A stretch of DNA of 47,767 bases from a virus. Made by a program: the position numbers and the translations under genes. A model generated the notes under the pieces. The model searched no databases, was not told the origin of the DNA, and saw nothing but the letters and a program-made list of their open reading frames with translations. Shown here in pieces: positions 15,501 to 23,867 of the stretch; positions within the stretch are counted from its first letter, which is position 1, and each line of letters opens with the position of its first letter. Location: positions 1 to 47,767 of the IMG/VR virus record IMGVR_UViG_3300040771_000255. One strand, 5' to 3'.

Positions 15501-16228
15501 GGGATTTAAACCCAGAAGGTATTGGGGTACAACCAATGATAGCTGTTGTAGATATAACATTTAAATTTTTAGGTGGTTCTGCACTTATGGGTCCAATGAA
15601 TAAGTTACAAAATGCGTTATCATTTAACTATTTTGCTAATACTCAAGTATATGACCCTAGAGCTGATTATTTATCTAAAAAAAGACCTAGCTATAAAACC
15701 AAGACTAAAGATGGTAAAGAGATAACGGTAAATGCGAAAGAAACAATAAGTGGTTATTATATTAATGATGGTCAAAAAGGTGGTGTGGATTCTAGGTTAG
15801 AACTACCTAGACCAGAAATTGTTGTTGATGATATTGACCAAATTAAAATTAATGATGAAATTTTTACTGGTTTAGAAATAACACCAACTGATGTTACTGA
15901 TGTTGATAAAAAAATTAATATTAATGTTAGTTTTGTCGGTATTAGAACGTATGAACCAGAAATTGCTGATGGTACTGTTTATTTAAAAATTACAACACCA
16001 GTTGCGTTAACAAGTGAATATAGTTTTAAATTAGTGATATTTGATACTAAAAATAACCCAAAAGATATTGGTATTGGTAAATTAAGTATTAGTACTACTG
16101 AACAAGTATTTGCATTTAACACAATATTAAATATTGATAATTTTAGTATTACGTCTGACGTTAATACTTATCAATATAAATTAGAAATAACAAATTTAAA
16201 ACCAGTTTCTGGTACTATAAGTTTATAA
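12572..16228 (+). CDS. Large baseplate protein: tube-initiator-like domain with an inserted OmpA-like domain
   Basis: 1218 residues. Residues 1-640 are not recognised. An OmpA-like peptidoglycan-binding domain seems to span about 650-845: it opens with IKIIFYFPNDNAIIPN, later has VNISGYASEQGVESSNNRLI followed by a Ser-Arg-Gly-Glu helix, and closes with ARRVEVTFKF. These match the OmpA strand-helix-strand core, with an insertion after the first strand. At about 918-1005 there is a section with FGRAPVCILRIGDFYNTKIV and ITYEPLVWDLNPEGIGVQP, which resembles tube-initiator/LysM-adaptor proteins of contractile systems (roles of T4 gp48/gp54). The C-terminus (about 1080-1218) looks like an Ig-type beta domain. 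It precedes gp53-like and hub genes, which supports a central baseplate location. Confidence 0.75.
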   Translation: MAIFYNTNNPTPSSLNTINSVSMNIRDFLLTKNISSTYPQIGTSINGSPQIGEPVLDTQSNLLNTYPHQQLTGDIQAIQNLDVLGSVLNGQGIGLGSKGIVPNFDIRGSLAGRILGATGLLSDTKIGTIAGQQLALALANNATFNVEQSLFGKLNAADNLLSLVKNGTLAGFRPDYKITVPSSTIGVVGEFTSRMLGFTVPRSYLNDSGSIFQNENKGVGNIERANSMLLNTGKGQVLSLLKNIKSNIGPIKSVFRSGYAPGFTNNKGVRQISEEESNVYAFDKLGQNINLLSNSIDGIIPDLMHNSEDNVSNYGFTSPEMNGTGPYGNIGYDNRKVSDIGFTWTTNNGDAVNTTTDNDEIIGDKKSLLVKTQQLFNSKGLKSMISVKGDMKAVSNQLQTTNGGGLSKGSAVLSGSMYKKDGTYVGNNSSANDTYCRSWTTLDRYDTVNKLIRNNGLDENSVYGKKNIPYRFQTEGSVLDTNGFPKIAPYRDDQPEDPKKFMFSLENLAWSDNIADLPQSEIGSGDIANDKKGRIMWFPPYDITFSENNSVNWESTNFIGRGEPIYTYNNTERSGTLGFKVIVDHPSNVNAFRGDKGPSDNYVASYFAGCVEPNKFWRNKLTINQTNQLINENTNTPQSAVITKEKAPDIKIIFYFPNDNAIIPNNYENGLSGPLITDLIDYTNNPRGDGYGIDLYKSDGFTSGIHQKVGWYDNTNFGLNASSQYSTGVVFNGVTYMGLRDVSSLMVALNTYINDECPSCVVNISGYASEQGVESSNNRLIKSRGEYITNILKGGLFKKLTDSDKNKRFKIVDGGIIKSAGCKVGVEEDIDQKACKEARRVEVTFKFDANIAAESIVKPNIKIKTENKSVSQKIINEYYNETLYFDRLKESDPFVFDSFREKIKYFHPAFHSTTPEGLNSRLNFLLQCTRQGPTSELQGPNNLAFGRAPVCILRIGDFYNTKIVIDNIGITYEPLVWDLNPEGIGVQPMIAVVDITFKFLGGSALMGPMNKLQNALSFNYFANTQVYDPRADYLSKKRPSYKTKTKDGKEITVNAKETISGYYINDGQKGGVDSRLELPRPEIVVDDIDQIKINDEIFTGLEITPTDVTDVDKKININVSFVGIRTYEPEIADGTVYLKITTPVALTSEYSFKLVIFDTKNNPKDIGIGKLSISTTEQVFAFNTILNIDNFSITSDVNTYQYKLEITNLKPVSGTISL

Positions 16229-16246
16229 TAATAAAAATAATTTAAG

Positions 16247-16567
16247 ATGGCTAAATATTATGACCGATATTCAAAATTCAGAAACAATGCTGACATGAAA
16301 CCAGTACCTGGAATTACTATTCAAGAAATTGGTTCAGATAAATACAACACATATAAACAAGGAGTCACTAGACTTGACAAATTGAGTAATATGTACTATA
16401 ATAACCCATATGGTGGTTGGTTAATTATGTTAGCTAACCCTGAATTTGGTGGTTTAGAATTTAATATTCCAAATCAAACAGTTATCAGAATACCATTCCC
16501 TTTCGATAGTGCAATTGAAAGATATATTATAGAAGTTACAAATCACCAAAAATTATATGGAGAATAA
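16247..16567 (+). CDS. 53: Baseplate wedge protein, gp53/LysM-like
   Basis: 106 residues. The order RYSKFRNN, then LDKLSNMYYNNPYGGWLIML, then IPNQTVIRIPFP is the pattern of gp53-like baseplate proteins, which contain a LysM-type fold ('L..IA..YYG.P..WW.I'). T4 gp53 (196 residues) binds the wedge to the hub. This protein is only half that length and lacks an extended N- or C-terminal part. Its last 11 bases overlap the start of the hub gene, so the two are likely translationally coupled. The family call is from motif and position and is fairly sure. The exact T4 equivalence is less so. Confidence 0.75.
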   Translation: MAKYYDRYSKFRNNADMKPVPGITIQEIGSDKYNTYKQGVTRLDKLSNMYYNNPYGGWLIMLANPEFGGLEFNIPNQTVIRIPFPFDSAIERYIIEVTNHQKLYGE

Positions 16568-19500
16568 TAGAATAGGTTGCCGTTCTGGTAGAACAAAAAT
16601 AGTAGACCCAAATAAATTTGATAATCAATCATCATCCAATAATGTACCAGTACCATTAGAAGATTTGAATATTTCAGTAATATTACAAACGTTTAAAAAA
16701 GGTAGAACAGTATTAAGTGCTGGTCCTAAGACTAGCTCTGTTGAAAGTACGGAAGATTTAACTGTTAATTTTATTAATGGTTCTAATATTAATGGTAAAA
16801 AAGTATTAACAACTAATTATAGTGATTTAACGACCATTTTTGATGGTGATTCTGAAACAGAGGGGTTAGGTATTACTAATATTAGTATAGATTTTAATAG
16901 TTCTATGTCACCTATAGTCGTTATTGATTTTATAGATGTTAGAGGTAGCGCTATTTTTCAAAATGAGGCAAACTTAAAAAATGGTACTAATAAATACAGT
17001 ACTTTTTTCCAATTACCATATCCATTATTTGAATTAACGATTAAGGGTTATTATGGTAAACCAGTTAAATATTGTTTACACTTAACTAAATTTAATTCAA
17101 AATTTAATTCACAAACTGGTAATTTCGAAATAACCACAAATTTTATTGGTTACACCTTTGCTATGTTATCCGATATGCTTATTGGTTATCTTAAAGCTAT
17201 ACCGTATACAAAGATAGGTGCTGAAAGATATGCTATTGTTAATAATGCTAGAGCAGCTGTTAATCCACCATTACCAGAGATTTTAAACTTAAATGAGTTA
17301 ATGATTAAAATCTCTAACATTAATGAAGAAATAGAAAAAGTTTCAGCGGATGACCCTGATTCTGCTTTATTAGGTAATATCGATAATAAGAAAGATATAC
17401 TATTAACAATAGAAAACAATGTAAGAGCACTTGGTATTGATTTAGACACTAGAGGTGATACAAATGAAAATTATGAATACATCATATCAACACCTATTAA
17501 TATAAAAGAAAATAAATCAATAATAGATAAATTCACAAAAATAGTATTACCAAATATTGAATTATTTAATAAAGATAATCTTGTTGGTTTAGATGTGAGT
17601 GCATTTAAAATACCTAATTTAGATAGTCCAAATAAAAATTGGGTTGGTATAGATAAAAATAATATAATTAGAAGTACTGATATTGGAGATGTAAACCTTT
17701 TAAAATATATAAATAATAACTCTAAAAATATTAGTTTATTAGATAACACTAAATTTGATGCATGGGATTTAACTGGTATATATGCTACTATAAACTCGGC
17801 TAAAAATGGGTTAGAAGTTAACTATGCTTCAGCTAAAAAGAGTTTAGCGATAAGTGTACAATCTAAAATTAGAGAAGTTATAGGGTTTGACCCAACAGTT
17901 AGAAATATTATTGAAGTATTTACAACAGCAGTTGAGGTTTTTATGGAAACTATTTTTACTGTATCTAAAAGTGCTGAAGAAGATGTTAATAAACTTAGAG
18001 AAAAACAATTAGCCCCAAAATTTAAAAGTAAAAAAAATACTGATTTAAAAATACTTACTGAAATTTTTCCATGGCCAGATTATAGAGAAAGTACTGAAGT
18101 TGGTTTACATGAGGCTTATACTGAAAAATATTTAGGTGCGACTAATGTTTTAACTACACCTACTGATGTTCATGAATTAAATTTTATTGATGACTTATTA
18201 CGAGCTTTTCTTATCGCACAACAAAAAGTTGATGAAGCTATAAATAACACTAATAAAGAAAATTGGATACCAGTTAGCCCTGTAGATACCCGTTTATTTA
18301 ATATTGGTAAAGCACCATATTCTAGAATTGAAGGTACTAGTAAGGCTGAGGTGATAAAATTATTATTAATTAGGGGTATGACTTTTTTAGGTTATACTAA
18401 TAGTAATTTAACAGGTAAAGAAATTGATACTATGGCTGATAGTGAATTTAACGATGTAATGTTAAATTTAAGTGATGATTCCTTGTCAACAGTAAAAACT
18501 AGTTTAAGTACTTTAACTTTAGATGATTTTACTAGTGTTAAAAGTGATGTTAAAATAGATGATACTATTAAAAAAGATAAATCAATAGTATCTTATGATG
18601 ATAAAAATGAGGTGTATTTTTATCACTATATAACTTATAGTAATAATGAAAAATTACCTAACACTATAGATAATTATACTATAGGCACAAGTGTTATACC
18701 TATTGATAGTGGTTTTAGTTCTGATACAAATTGGCCACTTTCTGATGAATCAGCACTGGAGTTTAAAAGTGATTATAATTTATTTTTAACTAACGTTAAT
18801 GGTGGTAACCCTAATATAGGTAGTAAAGCTAATGGTGGTGTTTATTTTAAATTAATAAAACCTTCTGATTTTAATACAACAGTATCATTACCAGATACTT
18901 TTATCGCTACCACAAGTAGTAAATTTATATTAGAAAAATTAATTGGTAAAATTGGTTCAAATCCACAAGCTGAAGCTGCTGGTTTTAATGCTTTTGCTGG
19001 TAAATACGGGATTCAAGAATTTGAAAACTTAGATTATGGTGAACCTGATTTAGATGGTCTACCATTGATGTATGTATTCTATGCTGATGGTGTTCACTCA
19101 CCATCAGAAACTAGATTAAGTGGTAAATATGGAATAACTTATAATAAATCTGGATTAGCTTATCCTAGAACAAATAATGACGTTACTGATTATGATTTTA
19201 AAGATAGATTTAAATTTGTTGATTTTAATTATATAACTAAAAACATTATAAAGTCTAATGAACACGATAATTATACAAAAAATAGAGCGCTTTTTAATGA
19301 AAGACTTAAAGGTGATGATAAAATAATGTATCCATATGTTAATCAAATTATAAGAGCAAAAGCTAGTGTTATTTCAGTACGTAGTGAAGAATCACATAGT
19401 TTATTTGGTTCTAGATTATATTATGGTCAAGAACAAAGTGGATTACATTACCCTACTGAAACACCTGATGAAAAATATGAAACTAATAACATAGCTAAAG

Positions 19501-22500
19501 CATTATTATTTTTAGGTACTTTACCTTGGAATGGTTTACCGTTCGAGTTAAATGAAATCAGACACTTATTTAATATTAGGGGTGGTTTTGTACATGCACC
19601 TAAATTATGGACTGTTTATGTTGGTGGGTTAATCTGGAGACATCAATATTATGAAAAAAATAGTGTTGACCCAATTAGGTGGTTTAATAGTAATGGTACT
19701 TCATTTGTAAAACAAATAAATGATATAATTTTTAAACCACCAGGTCATGCCTATCAATATAATAAATTATATTATGATGATAAAGGTGATATATATAAAA
19801 AATTACCAATTGAATTACTATCAGGTGATAATAATGTTTTTGATGTATTTATTGATGCATTTTTAGAATTTGTTAATGGACCTTGGGAAACTTTAAAGAC
19901 AAATTGTGAAATAATTAAAAGTGGTAGTTTAGTTGATTTTGACGAAATAATCCATCATTTCTATGATGAAGGTCGTTACGATGGTGATTTAGATGTGTTA
20001 GAAACTGTGATAAGAGCACAATTACCTAAACTAATTAATTATGATAAATATAAAATATTTTCACCAGTTGAAATAGGTAAAGGTAGAGAATTTTTCTTAG
20101 AATTTAATAGTGATGCTGTTGGTTATAACCCGTCTAAAGAAATTGTTAAATTATTAACAGAGGAAATAATAATATCAAATTCTTCATATAGAACATTTAT
20201 AAATGATACTAGTAATACTAATAAAAATTTACCTATAACAGTAAATCCTGATTATTTTGAAAGATATTTTAACCGTATAATTAAGAATTTCTTACCAAAT
20301 ATAACAGCACAAACAACAATTAAAAAAGAACAAGAACAAGAAATTTTTGGTACGAGTAATGAAGAAATAATAAAATTACAATTATATAGAACATGTAAAA
20401 ATATATATGATAAATGGTTAGGTGGTACAACAGATGTTGATAATTTAATATTCCAATGTGGTGAATCTGGAACTAGAAATAATAAAGATTCTGAATTAGC
20501 AAACTTTTATCGACCAGGTGACAAACCAAGATTAATTGATAGTTTTAGGTTTGTTGATAGGGCTTTTGGTGATATAGGTGATAAATTATACGTTAACCCA
20601 ATACCTGTTAATGACTATTTAATAAATAGCCCAAATACTAGTTTCTATGATGCTGTGGGTCACTTGTTAACATCAAATAATTTTAATTTCATAGCTTTAC
20701 CTACATTTATTAACTATAATGATGATAAGGAATTAAACGCTATGTTTGAACCATTTGAAAATTATGATAAAGCTGTTGAAGATGGTATTTGTGGTCCATC
20801 ATTTGTTTGTATGTATGTTGGACAAACATCAAAACATTTAGATTTTGGTGGTTCTAATTATAGTAATGATGGTATTGATTTTCATTGTAATAACGATGGA
20901 AACCTTATTGACGTGCCATTAGATTATTCAGCCACAGCTAATGAATATGATAATGATGTAGCTGTTTTTAACGTTAATTATTCACAACAAAACCAAAATA
21001 TATTTAAAGATATTACTTTGGACCAAAATGAATTTACCGAAACTGATGAGTCATTACAAGTAACTGATATGATTGCAAGTAAAGGTACTGAAAATAACAG
21101 AACATTAGCTGGTCAAAATATTTATAATGTTTATTCGGTTAGAAGTTATAAAGCTGAAGTTGAAATGTTAGGTAATGCTATGATTCAACCAATGATGCAT
21201 TTTCAATTAAATAATATTCCAATGTTTCATGGTGGGTATTTAATTACACGTGTTAAACATAACATAAAACCAAACCACATGACAACAAGTTTTACTGGCG
21301 TTAGGGTTAGGTACCCAAAGACTAAATTACTTGATGGTGCTGAGTTTTATATGAGCATGCTCGATTCGTTAAATCTAACAAATACAATTGGTGGTGGTGG
21401 TGGTAGTAGTAGCGTATCACCAATAGTACAAGTAATTAAACGAAATGGTGGTGTTAACGGTGATTTTGCCAAGGGTAATATTAAAAATCCAATAATACCA
21501 ATATTAAAAACAATGGGTGTACATTGGGATATTGGTGGTGATAAATTAAAAATATTAAGTGAAGCTCAAGCACCATTAATTGAAATGTTAAATGATTGGG
21601 TTACTTGGATGAAAAGTAATGGATTTAAGGGTAATAATGGAAATTATATTTCAGTTATTAGTGGGTATAGAACAGTAGAAACACAAGAAGAAATTAAAAA
21701 TCACGCACCTAATAGTTCAGCAATACCTGGAACATCTATGCATGGTTGGGGTATTGCGGTAGATTTTAATTTTTATAATAAAGATGGTAAGTTAGTTAAA
21801 AACTATATTAATAATAGCAAACCAAACTTAACTGAAGGTTATAATTTAAAAACTAATCCAGCGCTAGAGTGGTTATATGACCATTCATATCAATATGGTT
21901 GGATAATACCAGAGGGTTTAAGAAATGACTTTGGTGTTGAAGAATTTTGGCATTTTGAGTATCATGGTAAGTCAGCACTTTGTATTTTAAAACAAAGACC
22001 ATTAATAAAGGGTCATTTATGTGTATTAACTAACCCTATAAAACCATCAGTAATAAACCCCTCAAACCCAGGTACTCCAGCTAAAGAAGCTGATTTAAGT
22101 AACTGTAATTATGTATATGTGGGTAATGGTGATGGTTTACCAGTATCTTCACATTTATTTAATGGTGATTTGGCACAAAATCAATTAGAGGTTAAGAATT
22201 TCTTTAAAGCTTTAGGTTTAACAAAATTACAAACAGCTGCAATTATGGGGAATATTCATTATGAAAGTGGTTATGACACATCTTCAAAATATCTAGAAAA
22301 ATCGGGTCATTATAGTAGGGGACTTTTCATGTTTAACACTAGATATTATCAAGCTAGTGACTTTGGTACGACACTAGAATCACAATTAAATTATGTGTTA
22401 AAAATTGGGTATTATAAAAATTGGCTTAAATATGACCCACAACAAAGTGTTATACAATTAACATTTTTATTCGCTAGAGATTTGGAAAGGTGTTATAATT

Positions 22501-22610
22501 GTCAAGAATTAATACCTTTTGAAAATAGTGATAGCGGTAAAGGTAGAATTGGTTTTGCTATAGACACCCATAATAGGTTTAATAGTGCTGGGGATAAATT
22601 ATTTTGGTAA
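16557..22610 (+). CDS. Giant baseplate hub protein with M15 peptidase and lysozyme-like domains
   Basis: 2017 residues. The body (1-1610) contains baseplate-type sections, among them PYPLFELTIKGYYGKPVKYC near residue 150. Just before the linker, the stretch MIQPMMHFQLNNIPMFHGGY with VKHNIKPNHMTTSFTGVRVR recalls hub proteins of the gp27/gpD type. A Gly/Ser linker begins at 1612. A zinc D,D-peptidase domain of the M15/VanY type follows (about 1630-1805): ISGYRTVETQEEI, MHGWGIAVDF with H1729 and D1736, and EFWHFEY with H1799. The last domain (about 1860-2017) resembles phage tail lysozymes of the Phage_lysozyme2 type: LGLTKLQTAAIMGNIHYESG with E1903, then a GLFMFNTRYY stretch. It would sit at the tail tip and cut both cross-links and glycan of the host wall. 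T4 uses a single gp5 lysozyme. Confidence 0.85.
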   Translation: MENNRIGCRSGRTKIVDPNKFDNQSSSNNVPVPLEDLNISVILQTFKKGRTVLSAGPKTSSVESTEDLTVNFINGSNINGKKVLTTNYSDLTTIFDGDSETEGLGITNISIDFNSSMSPIVVIDFIDVRGSAIFQNEANLKNGTNKYSTFFQLPYPLFELTIKGYYGKPVKYCLHLTKFNSKFNSQTGNFEITTNFIGYTFAMLSDMLIGYLKAIPYTKIGAERYAIVNNARAAVNPPLPEILNLNELMIKISNINEEIEKVSADDPDSALLGNIDNKKDILLTIENNVRALGIDLDTRGDTNENYEYIISTPINIKENKSIIDKFTKIVLPNIELFNKDNLVGLDVSAFKIPNLDSPNKNWVGIDKNNIIRSTDIGDVNLLKYINNNSKNISLLDNTKFDAWDLTGIYATINSAKNGLEVNYASAKKSLAISVQSKIREVIGFDPTVRNIIEVFTTAVEVFMETIFTVSKSAEEDVNKLREKQLAPKFKSKKNTDLKILTEIFPWPDYRESTEVGLHEAYTEKYLGATNVLTTPTDVHELNFIDDLLRAFLIAQQKVDEAINNTNKENWIPVSPVDTRLFNIGKAPYSRIEGTSKAEVIKLLLIRGMTFLGYTNSNLTGKEIDTMADSEFNDVMLNLSDDSLSTVKTSLSTLTLDDFTSVKSDVKIDDTIKKDKSIVSYDDKNEVYFYHYITYSNNEKLPNTIDNYTIGTSVIPIDSGFSSDTNWPLSDESALEFKSDYNLFLTNVNGGNPNIGSKANGGVYFKLIKPSDFNTTVSLPDTFIATTSSKFILEKLIGKIGSNPQAEAAGFNAFAGKYGIQEFENLDYGEPDLDGLPLMYVFYADGVHSPSETRLSGKYGITYNKSGLAYPRTNNDVTDYDFKDRFKFVDFNYITKNIIKSNEHDNYTKNRALFNERLKGDDKIMYPYVNQIIRAKASVISVRSEESHSLFGSRLYYGQEQSGLHYPTETPDEKYETNNIAKALLFLGTLPWNGLPFELNEIRHLFNIRGGFVHAPKLWTVYVGGLIWRHQYYEKNSVDPIRWFNSNGTSFVKQINDIIFKPPGHAYQYNKLYYDDKGDIYKKLPIELLSGDNNVFDVFIDAFLEFVNGPWETLKTNCEIIKSGSLVDFDEIIHHFYDEGRYDGDLDVLETVIRAQLPKLINYDKYKIFSPVEIGKGREFFLEFNSDAVGYNPSKEIVKLLTEEIIISNSSYRTFINDTSNTNKNLPITVNPDYFERYFNRIIKNFLPNITAQTTIKKEQEQEIFGTSNEEIIKLQLYRTCKNIYDKWLGGTTDVDNLIFQCGESGTRNNKDSELANFYRPGDKPRLIDSFRFVDRAFGDIGDKLYVNPIPVNDYLINSPNTSFYDAVGHLLTSNNFNFIALPTFINYNDDKELNAMFEPFENYDKAVEDGICGPSFVCMYVGQTSKHLDFGGSNYSNDGIDFHCNNDGNLIDVPLDYSATANEYDNDVAVFNVNYSQQNQNIFKDITLDQNEFTETDESLQVTDMIASKGTENNRTLAGQNIYNVYSVRSYKAEVEMLGNAMIQPMMHFQLNNIPMFHGGYLITRVKHNIKPNHMTTSFTGVRVRYPKTKLLDGAEFYMSMLDSLNLTNTIGGGGGSSSVSPIVQVIKRNGGVNGDFAKGNIKNPIIPILKTMGVHWDIGGDKLKILSEAQAPLIEMLNDWVTWMKSNGFKGNNGNYISVISGYRTVETQEEIKNHAPNSSAIPGTSMHGWGIAVDFNFYNKDGKLVKNYINNSKPNLTEGYNLKTNPALEWLYDHSYQYGWIIPEGLRNDFGVEEFWHFEYHGKSALCILKQRPLIKGHLCVLTNPIKPSVINPSNPGTPAKEADLSNCNYVYVGNGDGLPVSSHLFNGDLAQNQLEVKNFFKALGLTKLQTAAIMGNIHYESGYDTSSKYLEKSGHYSRGLFMFNTRYYQASDFGTTLESQLNYVLKIGYYKNWLKYDPQQSVIQLTFLFARDLERCYNCQELIPFENSDSGKGRIGFAIDTHNRFNSAGDKLFW

Positions 22611-22634
22611 TTTAATAATAAAATAGTATATTTG
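22604..22634 (+). promoter_or_regulatory. Host-type Bacteroidota promoter TTG-N20-TATATTTG
   Basis: TTG (22604-22606) overlaps the last codons of the hub gene, and TATATTTG lies at 22627-22634 with a 20-base spacer. The next ATG is at 22639, so the transcript would start at or within a few bases of the start codon, giving a leaderless or nearly leaderless mRNA. Confidence 0.75.
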
Positions 22635-22638
22635 CAAA

Positions 22639-23271
22639 ATGATAAAAATTGCAAACATTGTTTCAGAGAATACGGTAAATGTTTCAGAAATTTTTAATGT
22701 GGTAAAGACTATGGGTGAAGTAATTCATGGTCTACCTACATTAATTATTGATTATAACTATGTGGAGAAGAATTACCCTAATTTTGATATTGGGACTAAT
22801 TGTTTATCTAAAGATTTATATTGGACGTTTAAAAAAAACCAAGACAGGGATAAACACGCTGAAGATTTAAAATTTTTTATAAATAAAATTTATGTTGACT
22901 TACTTAATAATGTACCATATTTTTTTGTTGATTTAATTAACTACCAATCAAAAACAATAATTAAAGTAATTAAAAAAATTAATAATTTTAAAAAATTATA
23001 TACATATCGTAATGGTGAAATGTTATACCTTTATGGTGATAATATAATTTTTGGTATTGATTTAAAATTATTAAAATTTATGGGGATAAACACCGATAAG
23101 GTATTAAATAAAATTAAATTAAAAAGTACGGTGTTTTATGATGAAATTGAGATACTTATTGAATATAAAAATGTTTTGATTGAAATCGATAATCAAATCA
23201 GATACATACCTTATTTATTATCAATATTCAATGAAAAAAACATTACTATTAGCAACATTCATATTCCATAA
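22639..23271 (+). CDS. Unknown protein, likely early-expressed
   Basis: 210 residues, not recognised. It is rich in Ile, Lys and Asn and looks like a soluble alpha/beta protein. Short hydrophobic strands (LPTLIIDYNYV, VPYFFVDLIN, VLIEIDNQIRYIPYLLSIF) alternate with charged helices. It has a host-type promoter directly before it, unlike most structural genes here, so it is probably transcribed early by host RNA polymerase. Its last 41 bases overlap the next gene. No signal peptide or catalytic motif is visible. Confidence 0.6.
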   Translation: MIKIANIVSENTVNVSEIFNVVKTMGEVIHGLPTLIIDYNYVEKNYPNFDIGTNCLSKDLYWTFKKNQDRDKHAEDLKFFINKIYVDLLNNVPYFFVDLINYQSKTIIKVIKKINNFKKLYTYRNGEMLYLYGDNIIFGIDLKLLKFMGINTDKVLNKIKLKSTVFYDEIEILIEYKNVLIEIDNQIRYIPYLLSIFNEKNITISNIHIP

Positions 23272-23629
23272 GAGGCTTGAGTGGTTCTTAAATTATTTAG
23301 AAGTTAATTTTAAAATAACAAAAGAAAAAGTTTTTATCTATAAAAATTTAGATGATAATACTAAATTAATTATCACTTTTAGGGTAGATATTAATAATGG
23401 TGAACATTTAAATATTAAAACATTATTCCCTAATGCGATATTAATACATAAAAACGGTAACGCCATTTATACCATAAACGCATTAAATAAAATGATTGAT
23501 AAAATGGTTGGTGATTTGACAATTAATAATTCGGAAATTAAAATAGATTGGAGTGAATATCAAAATAAAATGATTTTAACTAATAGAGGTGAATTAACCT
23601 TTTTAAATATAAGTAGGGTTTTTAACTAA
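23231..23629 (+). CDS. Unknown small protein overlapping its upstream neighbour
   Basis: 132 residues from the ATG at 23231. A TTG at 23180 in the same frame would add 17 residues, but it lies deeper in the upstream gene and has no supporting context. The protein starts MKKTLLLATFIFHKRLEWFL and continues with strands and helices, ending in TNRGELTFLNISRVFN. The N-terminus is hydrophobic for about ten residues but has no cleavage site typical of a signal peptide. The 41-base overlap with the preceding gene implies shared transcription and perhaps coupled translation. The function is unknown. Confidence 0.6.
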   Translation: MKKTLLLATFIFHKRLEWFLNYLEVNFKITKEKVFIYKNLDDNTKLIITFRVDINNGEHLNIKTLFPNAILIHKNGNAIYTINALNKMIDKMVGDLTINNSEIKIDWSEYQNKMILTNRGELTFLNISRVFN

Positions 23630-23635
23630 TTGGGG

Positions 23636-23653
23636 ATATTTATATATAAATAA
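23636..23653 (+). promoter_or_regulatory. Palindromic middle/late promoter motif (second copy)
   Basis: The 18 bases are identical to 12549-12566, including the 16-base perfect palindrome. The next ATG is at 23674. No terminator separates it from the gene upstream. Confidence 0.5.
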
Positions 23654-23673
23654 CGTAATTTAAAATATACATT

Positions 23674-23862
23674 ATGACAACAGAGAATGAAAATAAAAAT
23701 GAAAAAATAAATAAAGCTACAAGTACATTTTTAGGTAGTGAAAATACAAACCCAGATTTAGATTGTTCATCAGGTGTTTGTGTAATTAAAGGTGATAAAA
23801 GCCTTGTTGAAAGAATAAACAAAAAAATAATTACTGAAGATGGTAGACAATTATTATTTTAA
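23674..23862 (+). CDS. Small unknown protein
   Basis: 62 residues. The N-terminal 25 residues are polar (Asn, Glu, Lys), there are two Cys at 31 and 36 (DCSSGVCVIKG), and the C-terminus ends KKIITEDGRQLLF. The ending carries an I-T-E motif like the N-terminal motifs of several neighbours. The gene has the palindromic promoter motif before it and is followed five bases later by the next gene. Its regular start context and lack of overlap make it likely real. The function is unknown. Confidence 0.55.
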   Translation: MTTENENKNEKINKATSTFLGSENTNPDLDCSSGVCVIKGDKSLVERINKKIITEDGRQLLF

Positions 23863-23867
23863 TATAA

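Noticed and set aside
23180-23230. TTG start giving a 149-residue version of the gene at 23231
   Set aside because: It needs a rare start deep in the upstream gene. The ATG at 23231 begins with a natural N-terminus MKKT.
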